Source: Anagrus nilaparvatae (lineage: Eukaryota > Arthropoda > Insecta > Hymenoptera > Mymaridae). Taken from it: a stretch of 64,000 nt of DNA. Shown piece after piece: positions 24,225 through 36,300 of this stretch. The position numbers were made by a program, and so were the translations under genes. The stretch spans positions 2,999,501 to 3,063,500 of the forward strand of contig JAKSXM010000247.1 in assembly GCA_022575985.1 (NCBI GenBank), given 5' to 3'. Positions within the stretch are counted from its first letter, which is position 1, and each line of letters starts with the position of its first letter. Under the pieces are notes generated by a model, which searched no databases, had not been told where the DNA came from, and saw only the letters and a program-made list of their open reading frames with translations.

Positions 24225-24227
24225 AAA

Positions 24228-24779
24228 AAAGTAGTTTGAGATTTTTTGATGAAAAAATTTTTGAAAAAAAAATTAGATCTTAATTCCATAATGGTTGTTA
24301 AATACCACCGATTGCAAAATTTTCAAATATTAGTACTTTCATAGAAAAAAACTAAGTATTACGTCCTAAAATAAAAAAAATTTTGGCATTTTTTGTATTT
24401 TTTGGCAACAAAAATTTTGAGAAAAAAATTTGGAAAAAATTAGGTATCAGGTCCAAAAAAATGCTATAAACCATAGTTCTAAAACTAGTACTCTCAAAGA
24501 AATAAATTAGGTACTACGTCCAAAAAGAAAAAAAAAATTAGTGTTTTTTGTATTTTTTTGTGAAAAAAATTTTGAGAAAAAAATTTTCAAAAAATTGGTT
24601 ATCAGATTCGAGATATCGAGTAAAAATCGTACTTTCAAATATAGGTACTTTCGTGGAAATAAATGAGGTATTACATTCAAATTAAAAAAAAAAAAAAGTA
24701 GTTTGAGATTTTTTGATAAAAAAATTTTTGAAAAAAAAATTAGGTCTTAATTCCATAATGGTTGTGAAATTTCACCGGT

Positions 24780-24828
<49 letters not shown>

Positions 24829-27224
24829 TTTTTTTAAAAACCGGTTTTTTAGCTTCCTGGGGTCCCAAAACGTGCTTATATGCCAAAAAATCAAAAATCA
24901 AAATTTCATCTATCACAAAGGTTTTTTTTTTATTTTTCTTATTTTTTAATCTTGAGAAAAAAATTTTGAAAAAACTAAGTGGCTAAATTTAAACCAAACC
25001 AGCACAAGATGCATGGTCGGGTCTTCAAATCGGTTCCAAAGTATTTTTTTACGAAAGTACTACTAAAAATAAGCCTCCATGCCAATTTTTAGCTTATAAG
25101 GTTCAGTCCTCGATTTTTGGCGGCCATTTTTGTGTTTTGAACTCTTAAAAAAAAAGTAAGAAAAATGAGAGAAAATTTTTCTTATATTTTCGGTAAAAGA
25201 CAAACATTTGCATGAAAAATTTTTTCCTCCTGGACTCAGATAGGAAATTTCCCGTAGAATCCGATTCTAGGGTCAAAATTTTTTTTTGAGCTGCGCATGC
25301 GCGAGAAATCGCTAAAATATCGATAAAAGCGTGTTTTTTTTCAAATTTAAATTTTTTCTGAAGCATATCAATAAAAAATCCCCTAGTAGGACTCAAAATG
25401 CTTCTGATACTTCAAATTTTATGACGAAAAAGAGAAACCACTGGGTTATTGCGTTTTGAGAGCTCTAGATCAAAATATAGCAGCTTTAAAAGTTCATTAT
25501 TTACAAAATTCAAATTTCCCGCCAAGTGTCCCGTAAATGAAATATAAACTTTTAATATGATTAAAATTTTGAAATTTAACATTCATTCACTTATATTTTA
25601 TCAAAAAAGTTTATATTTCTTGCTTTAGTTAAATTTTAAATGATTAAAAAAATGAAAAAATCAATAAAACATCGTTTTTTGATAAATGCATTTTTTTTGA
25701 AATTGTAAGTATTTTGGTTAAAAATTTAAAAATTCGTAAAATTGATACAAAATTTTGAAAATACACAAAAATTGATATTCTTATGTAAAATTTCCCGCAG
25801 AATCCGAATTTTTGGTCAGATTTTTAATTGGTCACGTGACTTGGCGGGAAATTTGAATTTTGTAAATAATGAACTTTTAAAGCTGCTATATTTTGATCTA
25901 GAGCTCTCAAAACGCAATAACCCAGTGGTTTCTCTTTTTCGTCATAAAATTTGAAGTATCAGAAGCATTTTGAGTCCTACTAGAGGATTTTTTATTGATA
26001 TGCTTCAGAAGAAATTTAAATTTGAAAAAAAACACGCTTTTATCGATATTTTAGCGATTTCTCGCGCATGCGCAGCTCAAAAAAAAAATTTTGACCCCAG
26101 AATCGGATTCTACGGGAAATTTCCTATCTGGGTCTAAGAAGAAAAAATTTTTCATGCGAATGTGAGTCTTTTACCGAAAAAATAAGAAAAATTTTCTCTC
26201 ATTTTTCTTACTTTTTTTTTTTGAGTTCAAAACACAAAAATGGCCGCCAAAAATCGAGGACTGAACCTTATAAGCTAAAAATTGGCATGGAGGCTTATTT
26301 TTAGTAGTACTTTCGAAAAAAAATACTTTGGAACCGATTTGAAGACCCGACCATGCATCTTGTGCTGGTTTGGTTTAAATTTAGCCAAGTATCAGATCCA
26401 AAAAATTACTATAAACGAGGTTCTTAAAACTAGTACTTCCATGGAAATAAATTAGGTACTACGTCCAAAAAGAAAAAAAAAAATTGTATTTTTTGTATTT
26501 TTTTGTGAAAAAAATTTTAGAAAAAAAATTTTCAGAAAATTAAGTATCCGATTCGAGATATCGAATATATTATGTAAAAACCATACTTTCAAATATAAGT
26601 ACTTTCGTGGAAATAAATGAGGTGTTACATCCAAATATTGTAATTTTTATTTCCAAATATTGTAAATATTGTTTATTGTAATTTTTTGGACCTAATGCTT
26701 AATTTTTTTTTAATTTTTTTGTCAAAATTTTGTCGCCAAAAAATACAAAAACGCCAAAATTTTTTTTATTTTTGGACGTAATACTTAATTTTTTCCTATG
26801 AAAGTACGAATATCTAGAATTATCGTTTGTAAAGGATTTCTCCATCTGATACATAATTTTTCAAAATTTTTTTTAAAAAATTTTTTACATAAAATAATTA
26901 AAAAAATAGCATAATTTTTTTTCTTTTTGGACATAGTACCTCATTTTTTTCCATGAAAGTACTAATATGTAGAATTATCTTTTTAACTGGATATAAACAA
27001 TTAGTCCTGTCGCCCACCACCAATTAAGTATCCGATTCGAGATATCGAATATATTATGTAAAAACCATACTTTCAAATATAAGTACTTTCGTGGAAATAA
27101 ATGAGGTGTTACATCCAAATAAAAAAAAAAAAGTACCTCGAGCTTTTTTGGTGAAAAAATTTTTGAAAAAAAAATTAGGTCTTAATTCCATAATATTTGT
27201 GAAATATCACCGATTACATACATA

Positions 27225-27262
<38 letters not shown>

Positions 27263-27375
27263 GACTTTTTTTAAAAACAGGTTTTTTAGCTTCCTGGGGT
27301 CCCAAAACGTGCTTATATGCCAAAAAATAGAAAATCAAATTTTGACCTAACACAATGGTTTCTCTTTGAGGAACC
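24228..27375 (-). mobile_element. GGTTCCTC elements, copies 3 and 4, tandem and interrupted
   Basis: A second partial copy follows directly (CA microsatellite at 24783-24826), then a third whose 5' hairpin lies at 27375-27357 and whose microsatellite is at 27222-27260. The latter is interrupted by the foldback at 24981-26386 and by a plus-oriented piece (about 26660-27020) nearly identical to 20640-21460. Frames with Thr-His runs here are translated microsatellite. Confidence 0.75.
24981..26386. mobile_element. 1.4-kb foldback with 4-bp target duplication AAGT
   Basis: The ends are GGCTAAATTTAAACCAAACC and its reverse complement, flanked by AAGT (24977-24980 and 26387-26390) inside a GGTTCCTC element whose normal reading is 'attaagtatcag', so the duplication is confirmed by an empty site. 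The arms mirror each other over nearly the full length around 25684. The right arm holds a core of 'tttcccgcagaatccgaatt', 'ttggtcagattttt' and 'ggtcacgtgacttggcggg', shared with the element at 28940-30489. Confidence 0.88.
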
Positions 27376-28869
27376 AAAATTATTTATATTATTATGACGC
27401 CGGAAAATTAAATCGTTCGCGACACAGGGTTTTTGAGCTATCGGCTTATTGTTATTTTAAAATCAAAAATAAAATAAAAAAAGAAACGTATCTGTTATTA
27501 CGAGTCATTGCCAAAAATCGTAAATCTTGAGATTTTTAGTTAGAAAAGGGTTGTGCAACGCTATTGAGGTTTTTTGATATTCTGAAAATATATAAAAAAA
27601 TATTCGATACGTATTTTTTTATTTTTCATAAAAATTAAAAATGACTGAGTAATTAATAATTAATGTAGTGAAAATATTGGTAGTGGGGGGGACCGTGACG
27701 GCACAACTCAAAAACGCAATGTTAAAAGTATAGGGAATCTGAGTTGTGACGTCACAGGTAATTTATTAAACTCTTTATTTAACCGGTTAAATTTTGTTTA
27801 AATAAAAAACAAAAAAATACGTATCCAATATTTTTTTACATACTACAAAACCAACCAAATAGAATTTCAAATTTTTTTTCATGATACAACCCTAATCTAA
27901 TATGGCTAATTTTTAATACTCTTAATCTTATAGGACCATGATTACTTTTTTTAACGCATGCATTTTTGTAAATACAGATAATTATAATTTTATAGAACTA
28001 TAAATTAATTATTCTAAAGAATTTAATTGCAGCAATCATAAAAATTAGAGTTCTAAAGTTGAATTAACCTGGAATATCTTTATTTCTTATTTTGAAATCT
28101 ATGCAAAATTATTATGAAATCTAGCATTTTTATCAGTCTAAATATTTTTTCATTGTTTTATTTTTATATTTACCTAAAAAATATATTTTTTATTTAAAAA
28201 AATTGCTCATTGTTCTAAGAATGTCAAAAATTGAAAAGTTCAAAAACTCAGCTTGGGAACGATTTTTTTTCATTTTGTCACGCTGTATCTCGCTGCACTA
28301 ATTTGATTTCCTCAAAAGTTTACTTGTCAAAAATCTTCAAACTGGAATCAAAGACTCTTGAAAATTTTCTTTTTGTTCCTAGTTAATAAAAATAGCCAAT
28401 ATGAAAATGTTTAACTTTTTGAAAAGATATTTCGAAATTCGGATTGCCAGGTAAATATTATATAAGAAAAAAAAAACCATATTTTTTGTATGAAATAATA
28501 ATTGTGGCCAAGCACAGAACTGTCTTAAACTTTTTATTTTACGGCAAATATTAACCAATTTACGTATTTTTTCAAGTTTTAATACATTTTTCGAAAATTT
28601 TAAAAATAAGCCGATATTAGCAAATTCTGAATTTTGCGATATTTTGTCCTTATTCCGTCCAAAAAATTGATTGTTAATAATTTTTTTTTTTTAATTCCTG
28701 GAAATATGAATTTTTTATTATTTTTTACAAAATTTAAACATTTTATTGGCTAAGAACAGGTAAAGAAATTTTTTTTTCACAACTTTTTGCGATTTTATAA
28801 TAGATCCAGTCAAAAGTTTCACAAATATGTACTTTCAAGAGGCTTTGAAGTTTCTTTTATACTTATATA
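27376..28869. other. Intergenic, no gene recognised
   Basis: AT-rich. A loose inverted pair 'tgacggcacaactca' / 'tgagttgtgacgtcac' lies near 27697-27750. No reading frame or clear repeat otherwise. Confidence 0.45.
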
Positions 28870-30853
28870 CACAGTAAAAAATAATGAACTTATAATTACT
28901 ACCGTTTAGATAATTTTACTACGATTTAGTAATATTACTGGGTAATTCCATGGATAAAACGCACAAAATGATATGCCAGGTCTCAAAAATAGGAAATTTG
29001 TTTTTTTTCTCGATAAAACAACTTAAAAATAGATGATTCCCCGAATTTGAAGGTTTTCTATAAATTTTGAAGGGTGCTATGCTGATTTAAAGTTTTTTGG
29101 TCAAATTTCTCTCCTCAGCCACCATTTTTGAAAATCCCGTAAAAAAGCTCCGGAAAACGTTAAAAAAAGAAAAAAAAGTAGGTTTTCGATGTGAAATTTG
29201 ATGAAAAATTCGAATTTTCAGTCAGATTTTTCCTAATCTATGTCAATTCGCGGGAAAATTCAAATTTGTGTTAAACTTTAAGTGACAATAACTCAAAAGT
29301 TTCCCGCTAAAAAAAAATTTTTTTCTCTCAAAATCTTCAAAAATTGCATATATTTTTCTGAAAAAAATTTCCCGAGAGTAATTTTTGTTTTAAGCGAGTA
29401 ATACCGATTTTCGTTTTTTTCAATTTTGACTTGTTACTTATTTTGCTGATTTCCCGCTAAGTCACGTGAATAAATGAAAATCTGACCAAAAATTTGAATT
29501 CTGCGGGAAATTTTACGAAGGTATAGTAATTTTGGTATCCTTTGAATGATACATCTCAATTTGACAATTTAATTAAAATTGTTTATTAAAATATAGAAAA
29601 AATGAAATTTGTAAAATGGGATTTTCTTGATTTTTGGGTACATTTATAACTATTTATAGACATTTTGATAGAAAATAAAATCTAAACTTAAAAAAAATTT
29701 ATTTTTTATTAATAATAGACATAACTTTTGTTTTTCCAAAAGAAGTATTTTTATTTTTAGATTTTACATGATTTTTAGGCTAAAAATGTAAAAAAACAAG
29801 AAAATCCCATTTTATAAATTTTCATTTTTTCTATATTTTAATAAACAATTTTAATTAAATTGTCAAATTGAGATGTATATCATTCAAAGGATACCAAAAT
29901 TACTATACCTTCGTAAAATTTCCCGCAGAATTCAAATTTTTGGTCAGATTTTCATTTAGTCACGTGACTTAGCGGGAAATCAGCAAAATAAGTAACAAGT
30001 CAAAATTGAAAAAAACGAAAATCGGTATTACCCGCTTAAAACAAAAATTACTCTCGGGAAATTTTTTTCAGAAAAATATATGCAATTTTTGAAGATTTTG
30101 AGAGAAAAAAATTTTTTTTTTAGCGGGAAACTTTTGAGTTATTGTCACTTAAAGTTTAACACAAATTTGAATTTTCCCGCGAATTGACATAGAGTAGGAA
30201 AAATCTGACTGAAAATTCGAATTTTTCATCAAATTTCACATCGAAAACCTACTTTTTTTTCTTTTTTTAACGTTTTCCGGAGCTTTTTTACGGGATTTTC
30301 AAAAATGGTGGCTGAGGAGAGAAATTTGACCAAAAAACTTTAAATCAGCATAGCACCCTTCAAAATTTATAGAAAACCTTTAAATTCGGGGAATCATCTA
30401 TTTTTAAGTTGTTTTATCGAAAAAAAAACAAATTTCCTATTTTTGAGACCTGGCATATCATTTTGTGCGTTTTATCCATGGAATTACCCTACTACAAAAT
30501 AGTAAATTTACTATTTGGACAATAAACTCAAAAAATATTCTACAATGTCAATTTGTAGTAATTTTACTACACTTGTAGTAAATTTAAAGTTTATTGACAT
30601 TTCAACCAGACACCCACGGAAGAGCTGTATATTTAATACTGAATATTTAACCAAGCAGCCCTACTGCGGATGTCTGGGTGAAATGTCAATAAATTTTAAA
30701 TTTACTACAAGTGCAGCAAAATTACTACAAATTATAGAATATTTTTTGAGTTTATTGACCAAATAGTAAATTTAGTATTTTATAGTAATATTACTAAATC
30801 GTAGTAAAATTACTAAACGGTAGTAATTATGTGTTCATTATTTTTTACTGTTG
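28870..30853. mobile_element. TA-flanked MITE (CAGTAAAAAATAATGAAC) split by a second element
   Basis: The outer inverted repeat, 'cagtaaaaaataatgaac' with 'attactaccgttta', appears at 28872 and in reverse complement ending near 30850, flanked by TA on both sides (28868-28869 and 30854-30855). The right part (30494-30853) is itself a palindrome around 'ccagacacccacgg'. Removing the insertion at 28940-30489 gives a MITE of about 430 bp. Confidence 0.8.
28940..30489. mobile_element. 1.55-kb foldback with 4-bp target duplication TACT
   Basis: It begins GGGTAATTCCATGGATAAAA and ends with the reverse complement. TACT flanks both ends (28936-28939 and 30490-30493), and the mirror arm of the host MITE shows the same site with one TACT. 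The arms are highly similar and meet near 29714. Both arms carry the core 'tttcccgcagaattcaaat', 'ttggtcagattttcat', 'agtcacgtga', 'agcgggaaat', also found in the element at 24981-26386. Confidence 0.9.
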
Positions 30854-31459
30854 TAGGTATACTTTTAAGAAAAAAAAATTAGCGCAGCAGCAGACGTTTC
30901 TTGATTTTTTCGATGTCCTAATTGACCAAAAAATTTGATTCAGCGGAAAATTTCACATCAGTTTACTAATTAAAATTACTTTTTTTAGGTATCTAGTCAG
31001 ATTCATAAATTAATAAGTAATTAATTAATTAATAATTAATTCATAATTAATACTCCTATAAATAAGCTAAACAAACTTAAAATAGCTTCAAATAGATTTA
31101 ATTTGGGTAGTTATACACCTACTAATTTGGCTACTTTGAGGGAAATCGTATTTTATATGTGCAATCGAATATAATTCTGCAAGAGTTGTACCTCATTTTC
31201 ATTCATGTATATTTTTCTATTTCCCAAGACAAATCAATTTCAAATATGCATATTATTAAAAATGCATATTTCCCTAAATTTTTTAAAAATAAGTAGACTA
31301 AAAAAAAAAAGTAGTCTTTATAAATAAATTTATTACACTTTTTTTTTTCTATTTACACTAAAAATTAATTAAATAAACCAATTTATTTATTTATTTAATA
31401 TTCTTACAAATGTATGTACAAATCAAGGTATATAAATTTTGATAACTCATATAGTAATT

Positions 31460-32548
31460 TTATCTTCTATTAATTAACTTTTCATTTGTTTGCAATTCTT
31501 TAGGCCACCAAAACGGATAGTTCATTTTAATTTCATAATCTCCAATTTTCAATATTTTAGAATTTATAGTTTCATTAACTCGCATTAAACCTAATAAAAA
31601 ACCGTTTTCAGCTCCTTTGATTTTCCCTACTACCTTAGAAGATTCATTCATTATTTTATCATCATATTTAAATAAAACTTTCTCTGTTTCATTATATGTT
31701 AATGGCATTAAACGCTTTCTAATAACACCAGTATAACGTGTACGAGCTGTTAATTCTTGTCCTATATAACAACCTTTGTTAAAACTTATCCCATTAAGAA
31801 AATCACAATTAATCTCTAAAGGGAACATAGTTTTTGGTAAAAAATCTTCAATCCCTTCACCTATCCCAAGTTTATATCTGAACATTTTATACTTGGAGCT
31901 TTCTTTCAAACTAGAATTTGCTTCAATACTTTTAGTTACTTCTAAATCTGATACTGTACTGCTTGTTAAGATTCTATTACCTAGTTCATTCAATCTAGGA
32001 TCAGCATAAATGAAATTATTATTTATTGACTTAAATGATTTATTGTCATGTATGCCACATGGTAAGAGATTTTCTTCAGGTATAGAATCTTCATCCCTAC
32101 ATACACGTTTGATACTTTGAAATGAAGATAAATTTTCATCAAAAAGAGCCCAAACTTTAAATTGTTCTTGAAGAGATTGGATGCTTATTTTTTTACGTAA
32201 ATTATACATTTGCATATGTTTTATTATATCATCTATGATTGCAGTGTCGCATTCAACAAAAATTACATTTTCATTTTCAGTTTTATAAATGATTGTGTCA
32301 TATAAAACACGTCCTTGTTTATTTAATAAAAGTGTATAAATATTTGCAGCACCATTTTGTAAATACCTTATGTCATTAGTAATTAATCCTTGTAAAAAAT
32401 TGAAAACTCCATTCCCAGCAAGTTGTACAATACTCCTATTACATAAATAAACTAAAGTTTTTGAGTTACTTGGTAATGTGCTGTAATTTTGCATAATTTT
32501 AAAACTATTTTTAATTTGTAAGAACGATGTTTTTAGAAAGCTGTTCAT
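31460..32548 (-). CDS. IBA57: Mitochondrial iron-sulfur assembly factor IBA57 (CAF17-like, GcvT/YgfZ family)
   Basis: IBA57 works in the mitochondrial matrix with ISCA1/ISCA2 in the late step that makes 4Fe-4S clusters for aconitase, lipoate synthase and respiratory complexes. The single uninterrupted 362-codon exon is close to the human length (356). Seen: a basic, hydroxyl-rich N-terminus (residues 1-24) fitting a mitochondrial presequence; FLQGLITND (51-59), as in YgfZ/GcvT folate-binding domains; RYKLGIGEG (224-232); the family signature KGCYIGQE (258-265) with its conserved cysteine C260; and the WWP near the C-terminus (347-349). The ATG at 32548 is the first in frame and yields the presequence. 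It is divergent from the ClC-7 gene. No frameshift or missing key residue. The 77-codon frame on the opposite strand (31776-32009) is a shadow. Confidence 0.96.
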   Translation of the reverse strand: MNSFLKTSFLQIKNSFKIMQNYSTLPSNSKTLVYLCNRSIVQLAGNGVFNFLQGLITNDIRYLQNGAANIYTLLLNKQGRVLYDTIIYKTENENVIFVECDTAIIDDIIKHMQMYNLRKKISIQSLQEQFKVWALFDENLSSFQSIKRVCRDEDSIPEENLLPCGIHDNKSFKSINNNFIYADPRLNELGNRILTSSTVSDLEVTKSIEANSSLKESSKYKMFRYKLGIGEGIEDFLPKTMFPLEINCDFLNGISFNKGCYIGQELTARTRYTGVIRKRLMPLTYNETEKVLFKYDDKIMNESSKVVGKIKGAENGFLLGLMRVNETINSKILKIGDYEIKMNYPFWWPKELQTNEKLINRR

Positions 32549-33364
32549 TATTGTTGCTTATATTTTTTAAATAAAATTTAAAAAATGCTAAAATTATCAT
32601 GAAAAAAAGATGAAAATCACAGACCTGGGAGATTAGATATATTCTGATAATTGGTTTAGTTTAAAAGCACTTTTAAAACAATTTTTTATTTTAAAATAAA
32701 GTAACAGAAGTTCTGAAAAATAATTATGCATAATTTTCAAATTATATTAAAAATATATTTTCTTCTGTAGTAAAAATAAACTTTACCTTTTAATTTGTAG
32801 AAATGTAGCAGAAGTCTGAATCTGAAGTTTATTTGAATGCATTGTTATTGGGAGGGCGCCACTATGCAGACTATATTCATAGAGAAGAGGAGTAATAGAG
32901 ATATTGTTCTAGAATTAATATTTGATATTGTCATACTGTGACAACTATATTTGTTGGTGTTATTGATATATAAGAAGTTAGAAGAGTCGTTTTCTCTTTA
33001 TGTTTTTGTTTTAACTGATAATAAATTTACCCTAAATTTGTTGATGCGCAATTTAATGACACTCTGTATAGACATCAGCTGACCGCGTATAGATAAAGGG
33101 AGTTTTTGAATCTTTTGATCAGATCTTGGATCAGATCATGTGTATATAATAAAGAGATTAAAAGTATATAACAAGAAATTCCTTGCATTAGTCACCCTAA
33201 ATAATAATGAAAAAGTATAAGCCAAAAGTTTTTGTGACTCAAACTAAATGGAATAGCAGAGTGGACAGATTCAAAAGTGTAAAAGTGATTTCTATATCTA
33301 AAATATACAAGAAAATCTGATAGCTATCTATTTTAATGAAAATAAAAATTTTAAAAAATAAAAT
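32549..33364. promoter_or_regulatory. Divergent promoter interval between IBA57 and the ClC-7 gene
   Basis: 816 bp separate the two start codons, so both promoters and 5' UTRs must lie here unless upstream exons exist. An E-box-like 'atcagctgacc' lies at about 33070-33080; it resembles but does not match the lysosomal CLEAR motif (GTCACGTGAC). No repeat shared with the rest of the window was seen, unlike almost every other gap. Confidence 0.5.
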
Positions 33365-36300
33365 ATGGATACAGCAACCATATCAGTTGATATTGTAGAT
33401 CCCCAAACTAGTGCAGGTTCCATGGCAGGTTCTAACAATAATTTAAGTCAAGAGAGTCGCGAAGAAGATTTTAACAAATTAACAAAGCCAAGAAATAATT
33501 TTGCTTCGTATTCAAATGATGATATAACTATTAGATTTAGAGTGAGTATCTTTATTGTGAAAATTTAAAAAGTTAAATTTAGAATTAATCATTTTTAACT
33601 ATTATTTCAGAATATTGATTTTCCAGAAACCACATGCAGTTTTCAAAATTTAATTGAAAGTTTATCTAATCGGCATTCAGTACGGTTAAATGCTACCGAT
33701 ATAACTCCTGGAGCTACTAATTTTTTATCAACTAATTATGAGGTAAATTTATTAAAGTACTTAAACAGTGAAACAAAAATAGTTAAATGGCAAGGCTCAT
33801 AAATAGATGTAGACAATGATCAACTATTTTGTGAAAATATTTTATTCAATGTAATTTATCTATTATATTTATTTTATAATTTTATATTTGTTACTAAGGG
33901 CTTACATAAATTTAATACTTTTATCAGATCCTGTTTGGCCGATATGTGGCTTATTTTTATCTAGATTTTTTTACTCCTTTAATCCACTAATGGGCTTTAT
34001 CACAATGAATGTCTTAAAAAAAATATGCATGTAATATAGCAAATATACTACCTGTATAATAATTATTTCAAAATCAATAGTTCAAAATATTAGTTAATAG
34101 TTCAATTTAATTAATAGTTCAAAATCAATGTATTGCATCATTAACTATTGTACAGATTTTATAACAAAGCAAACATCTAATTTATTTAACATATATTCTA
34201 GAGCCTAGATTATGATCCATGTGAAAATAATTTGTTACTTGATGAAGAAAGAAAAAAGGGATATAAGTTTGTTGTTAAAAAGAATATTGCAAGATGGTTT
34301 ATTTTTTTATTAATAGGAATTCTAACTGCCTTGATAGCATGCATCATCGATATTTCAATAGAGCAATTATCAAAATATAAGTATGAAAATTTGAAACATT
34401 GTATCCTTTTATATACTTTTCAATTTATGGTCAGTTTGAAAATGTTTTCTTAACATACTTTTAATAGTTGTTGATAATTGTACATTTGGAGAGGGCAGTA
34501 ATATTTGCATTTATAAACCTTATTTAATGTGGATCATTTTAAATGTTATACCTGCGTTAATTGGTGCCCTTTTAGTAACTTATGTTGAACCAATAGCTGG
34601 AGGAAGTGGTATTCCTCAAGTTAAATGTTACTTAAATGGAATTAAAGTTCCCAGAATTGTTAGAATAAAAACTTTAATAGTAAAAACTATTGGTGTCATT
34701 ACAACTGTTGTTGGAGGATTTGCAGCTGGAAAGGTGTAGTTTCATTAACATTTATGAAAACACAAATGTAATTAATTAAAATTATTAAAATGTATTTTTT
34801 AATTTTCTTAGGAAGGACCAATGATACATGCAGGTGCAATTATAGCAGCTGGAATCTCTCAAGGAAAAAGCACAACATTCAAAAAAGATCTTAATATTTT
34901 TAAGTACTTCAGAGAAGATCATGAAAAAAGAGATTTTGTTGCTGGCGGTGCCGCATCTGGTGTATCAGCTGCTTTTGGTGCTCCTATTGGTATTTTTTAT
35001 ATTAAATTTTTTTTTTTTTTAAATTGGTAATGATTTGTATTTATTCATTAAAGAGATTGAATTTTTAGGTGGAGTTCTATTTAGTATTGAAGAAGGAACA
35101 AGTTTTTTTAATCAAAGTTTGACATGGAGAACATTTTTTGCTAGTATGATTTCGACATTTACTTTAAATATTGTTCTTAGTACTTACCATGGAGTGCCTG
35201 GTAATTTATCATATCCTGGATTATTAAATTTGGGAAAATTTGACGCAATGTCATACGAAATTTATGAGATTCCTGTATTTATGATAATGGGTACAATAGG
35301 TGGATTATTAGGAGCATTGTGGAATCACATTAATTATAAAATAACATGTTTTCGCATGAAATATGTGAGAAAAAAGTGGTTAAAAGTATTGGAAGTAATT
35401 TGTTTTGCAGTTGTAAGTGCAACAATGGGATTCGTCATGATATACACAATAAATGACTGTCAACCGCTAGATCATAATAATTCCACTGATAACCCTGTGC
35501 AATTAAATTGTAATGATAGAGAGTATAGTGCTGTTGCTGCATTGTGGTTCCAAACTCCAGAACAAAGTGTCCGCTCTCTTTTTCACGATCAGCCAGGCTC
35601 CCATAGCGAAACAACACTTGGAGTTTTTGTGACTCTTTATTTCATACTTGCTGTATTTACATTTGGTCTCTCAGTGTCTGGTGGACTTTTTATTCCAACG
35701 CTTCTTATTGGATCAGCATGGGGTAGATTAATAGGTTCATATTTAAAAAGACTGTGTCCTAGCTGGGTAAATTAAAAAAATATATGTTTATTAATTAATA
35801 TTTTATACAAAAAATTACATTTTTTTTTCTTATAGGAATTCGTTGATCCTGGTAAATTTGCTTTTCTTGGGGCAGCAGCACAATTAGGAGGAGTAGTTAG
35901 AATGACTATTAGTTTGACTGCTATCCTGATTGAGTCAACCCAAGGAATATCCTTTGGTCTTCCAATAATTGTAGTATTAATTATGGCAAAATGGGTTGGT
36001 GATTTTTTTAATGAGGTACTTTTTGTTTTTTTATATTTTCAAAGAATTTTCGATTAACTAAATATTATAAAAATATAAATAATTATTTTTATATAATTAG
36101 TCTGAGTGAAGAATGTGTTAGCATGCTTTACTCAAGCTATATACTCGTAGGATAATGACATAAAGGTGACTTAATTTGTGCGATACTGTATTAATGTTTA
36201 TTAAATTTAGAAAGTTGTATTCAAAATTTTATCAGGGTATTTACTATTATTTTTTTTTTTCACAAAATGACTCTTTGGACCGAAATCATAGTAATTTCTG

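Noticed and set aside
24011..27330. Small proteins rich in Thr-His repeats
   Set aside because: They are translated CA microsatellites inside GGTTCCTC elements and recur wherever the element does.
25828..29975. CACGTG (CLEAR-like) sites as ClC-7 enhancers
   Set aside because: The perfect CACGTG sites belong to transposon cores kilobases away and also occur in copies with no link to a lysosomal gene.
31776..32009. 77-codon plus-strand frame
   Set aside because: Antisense shadow of the IBA57 exon.
35435..35617. 60-codon minus-strand frame
   Set aside because: Antisense shadow of ClC-7 exon 6.
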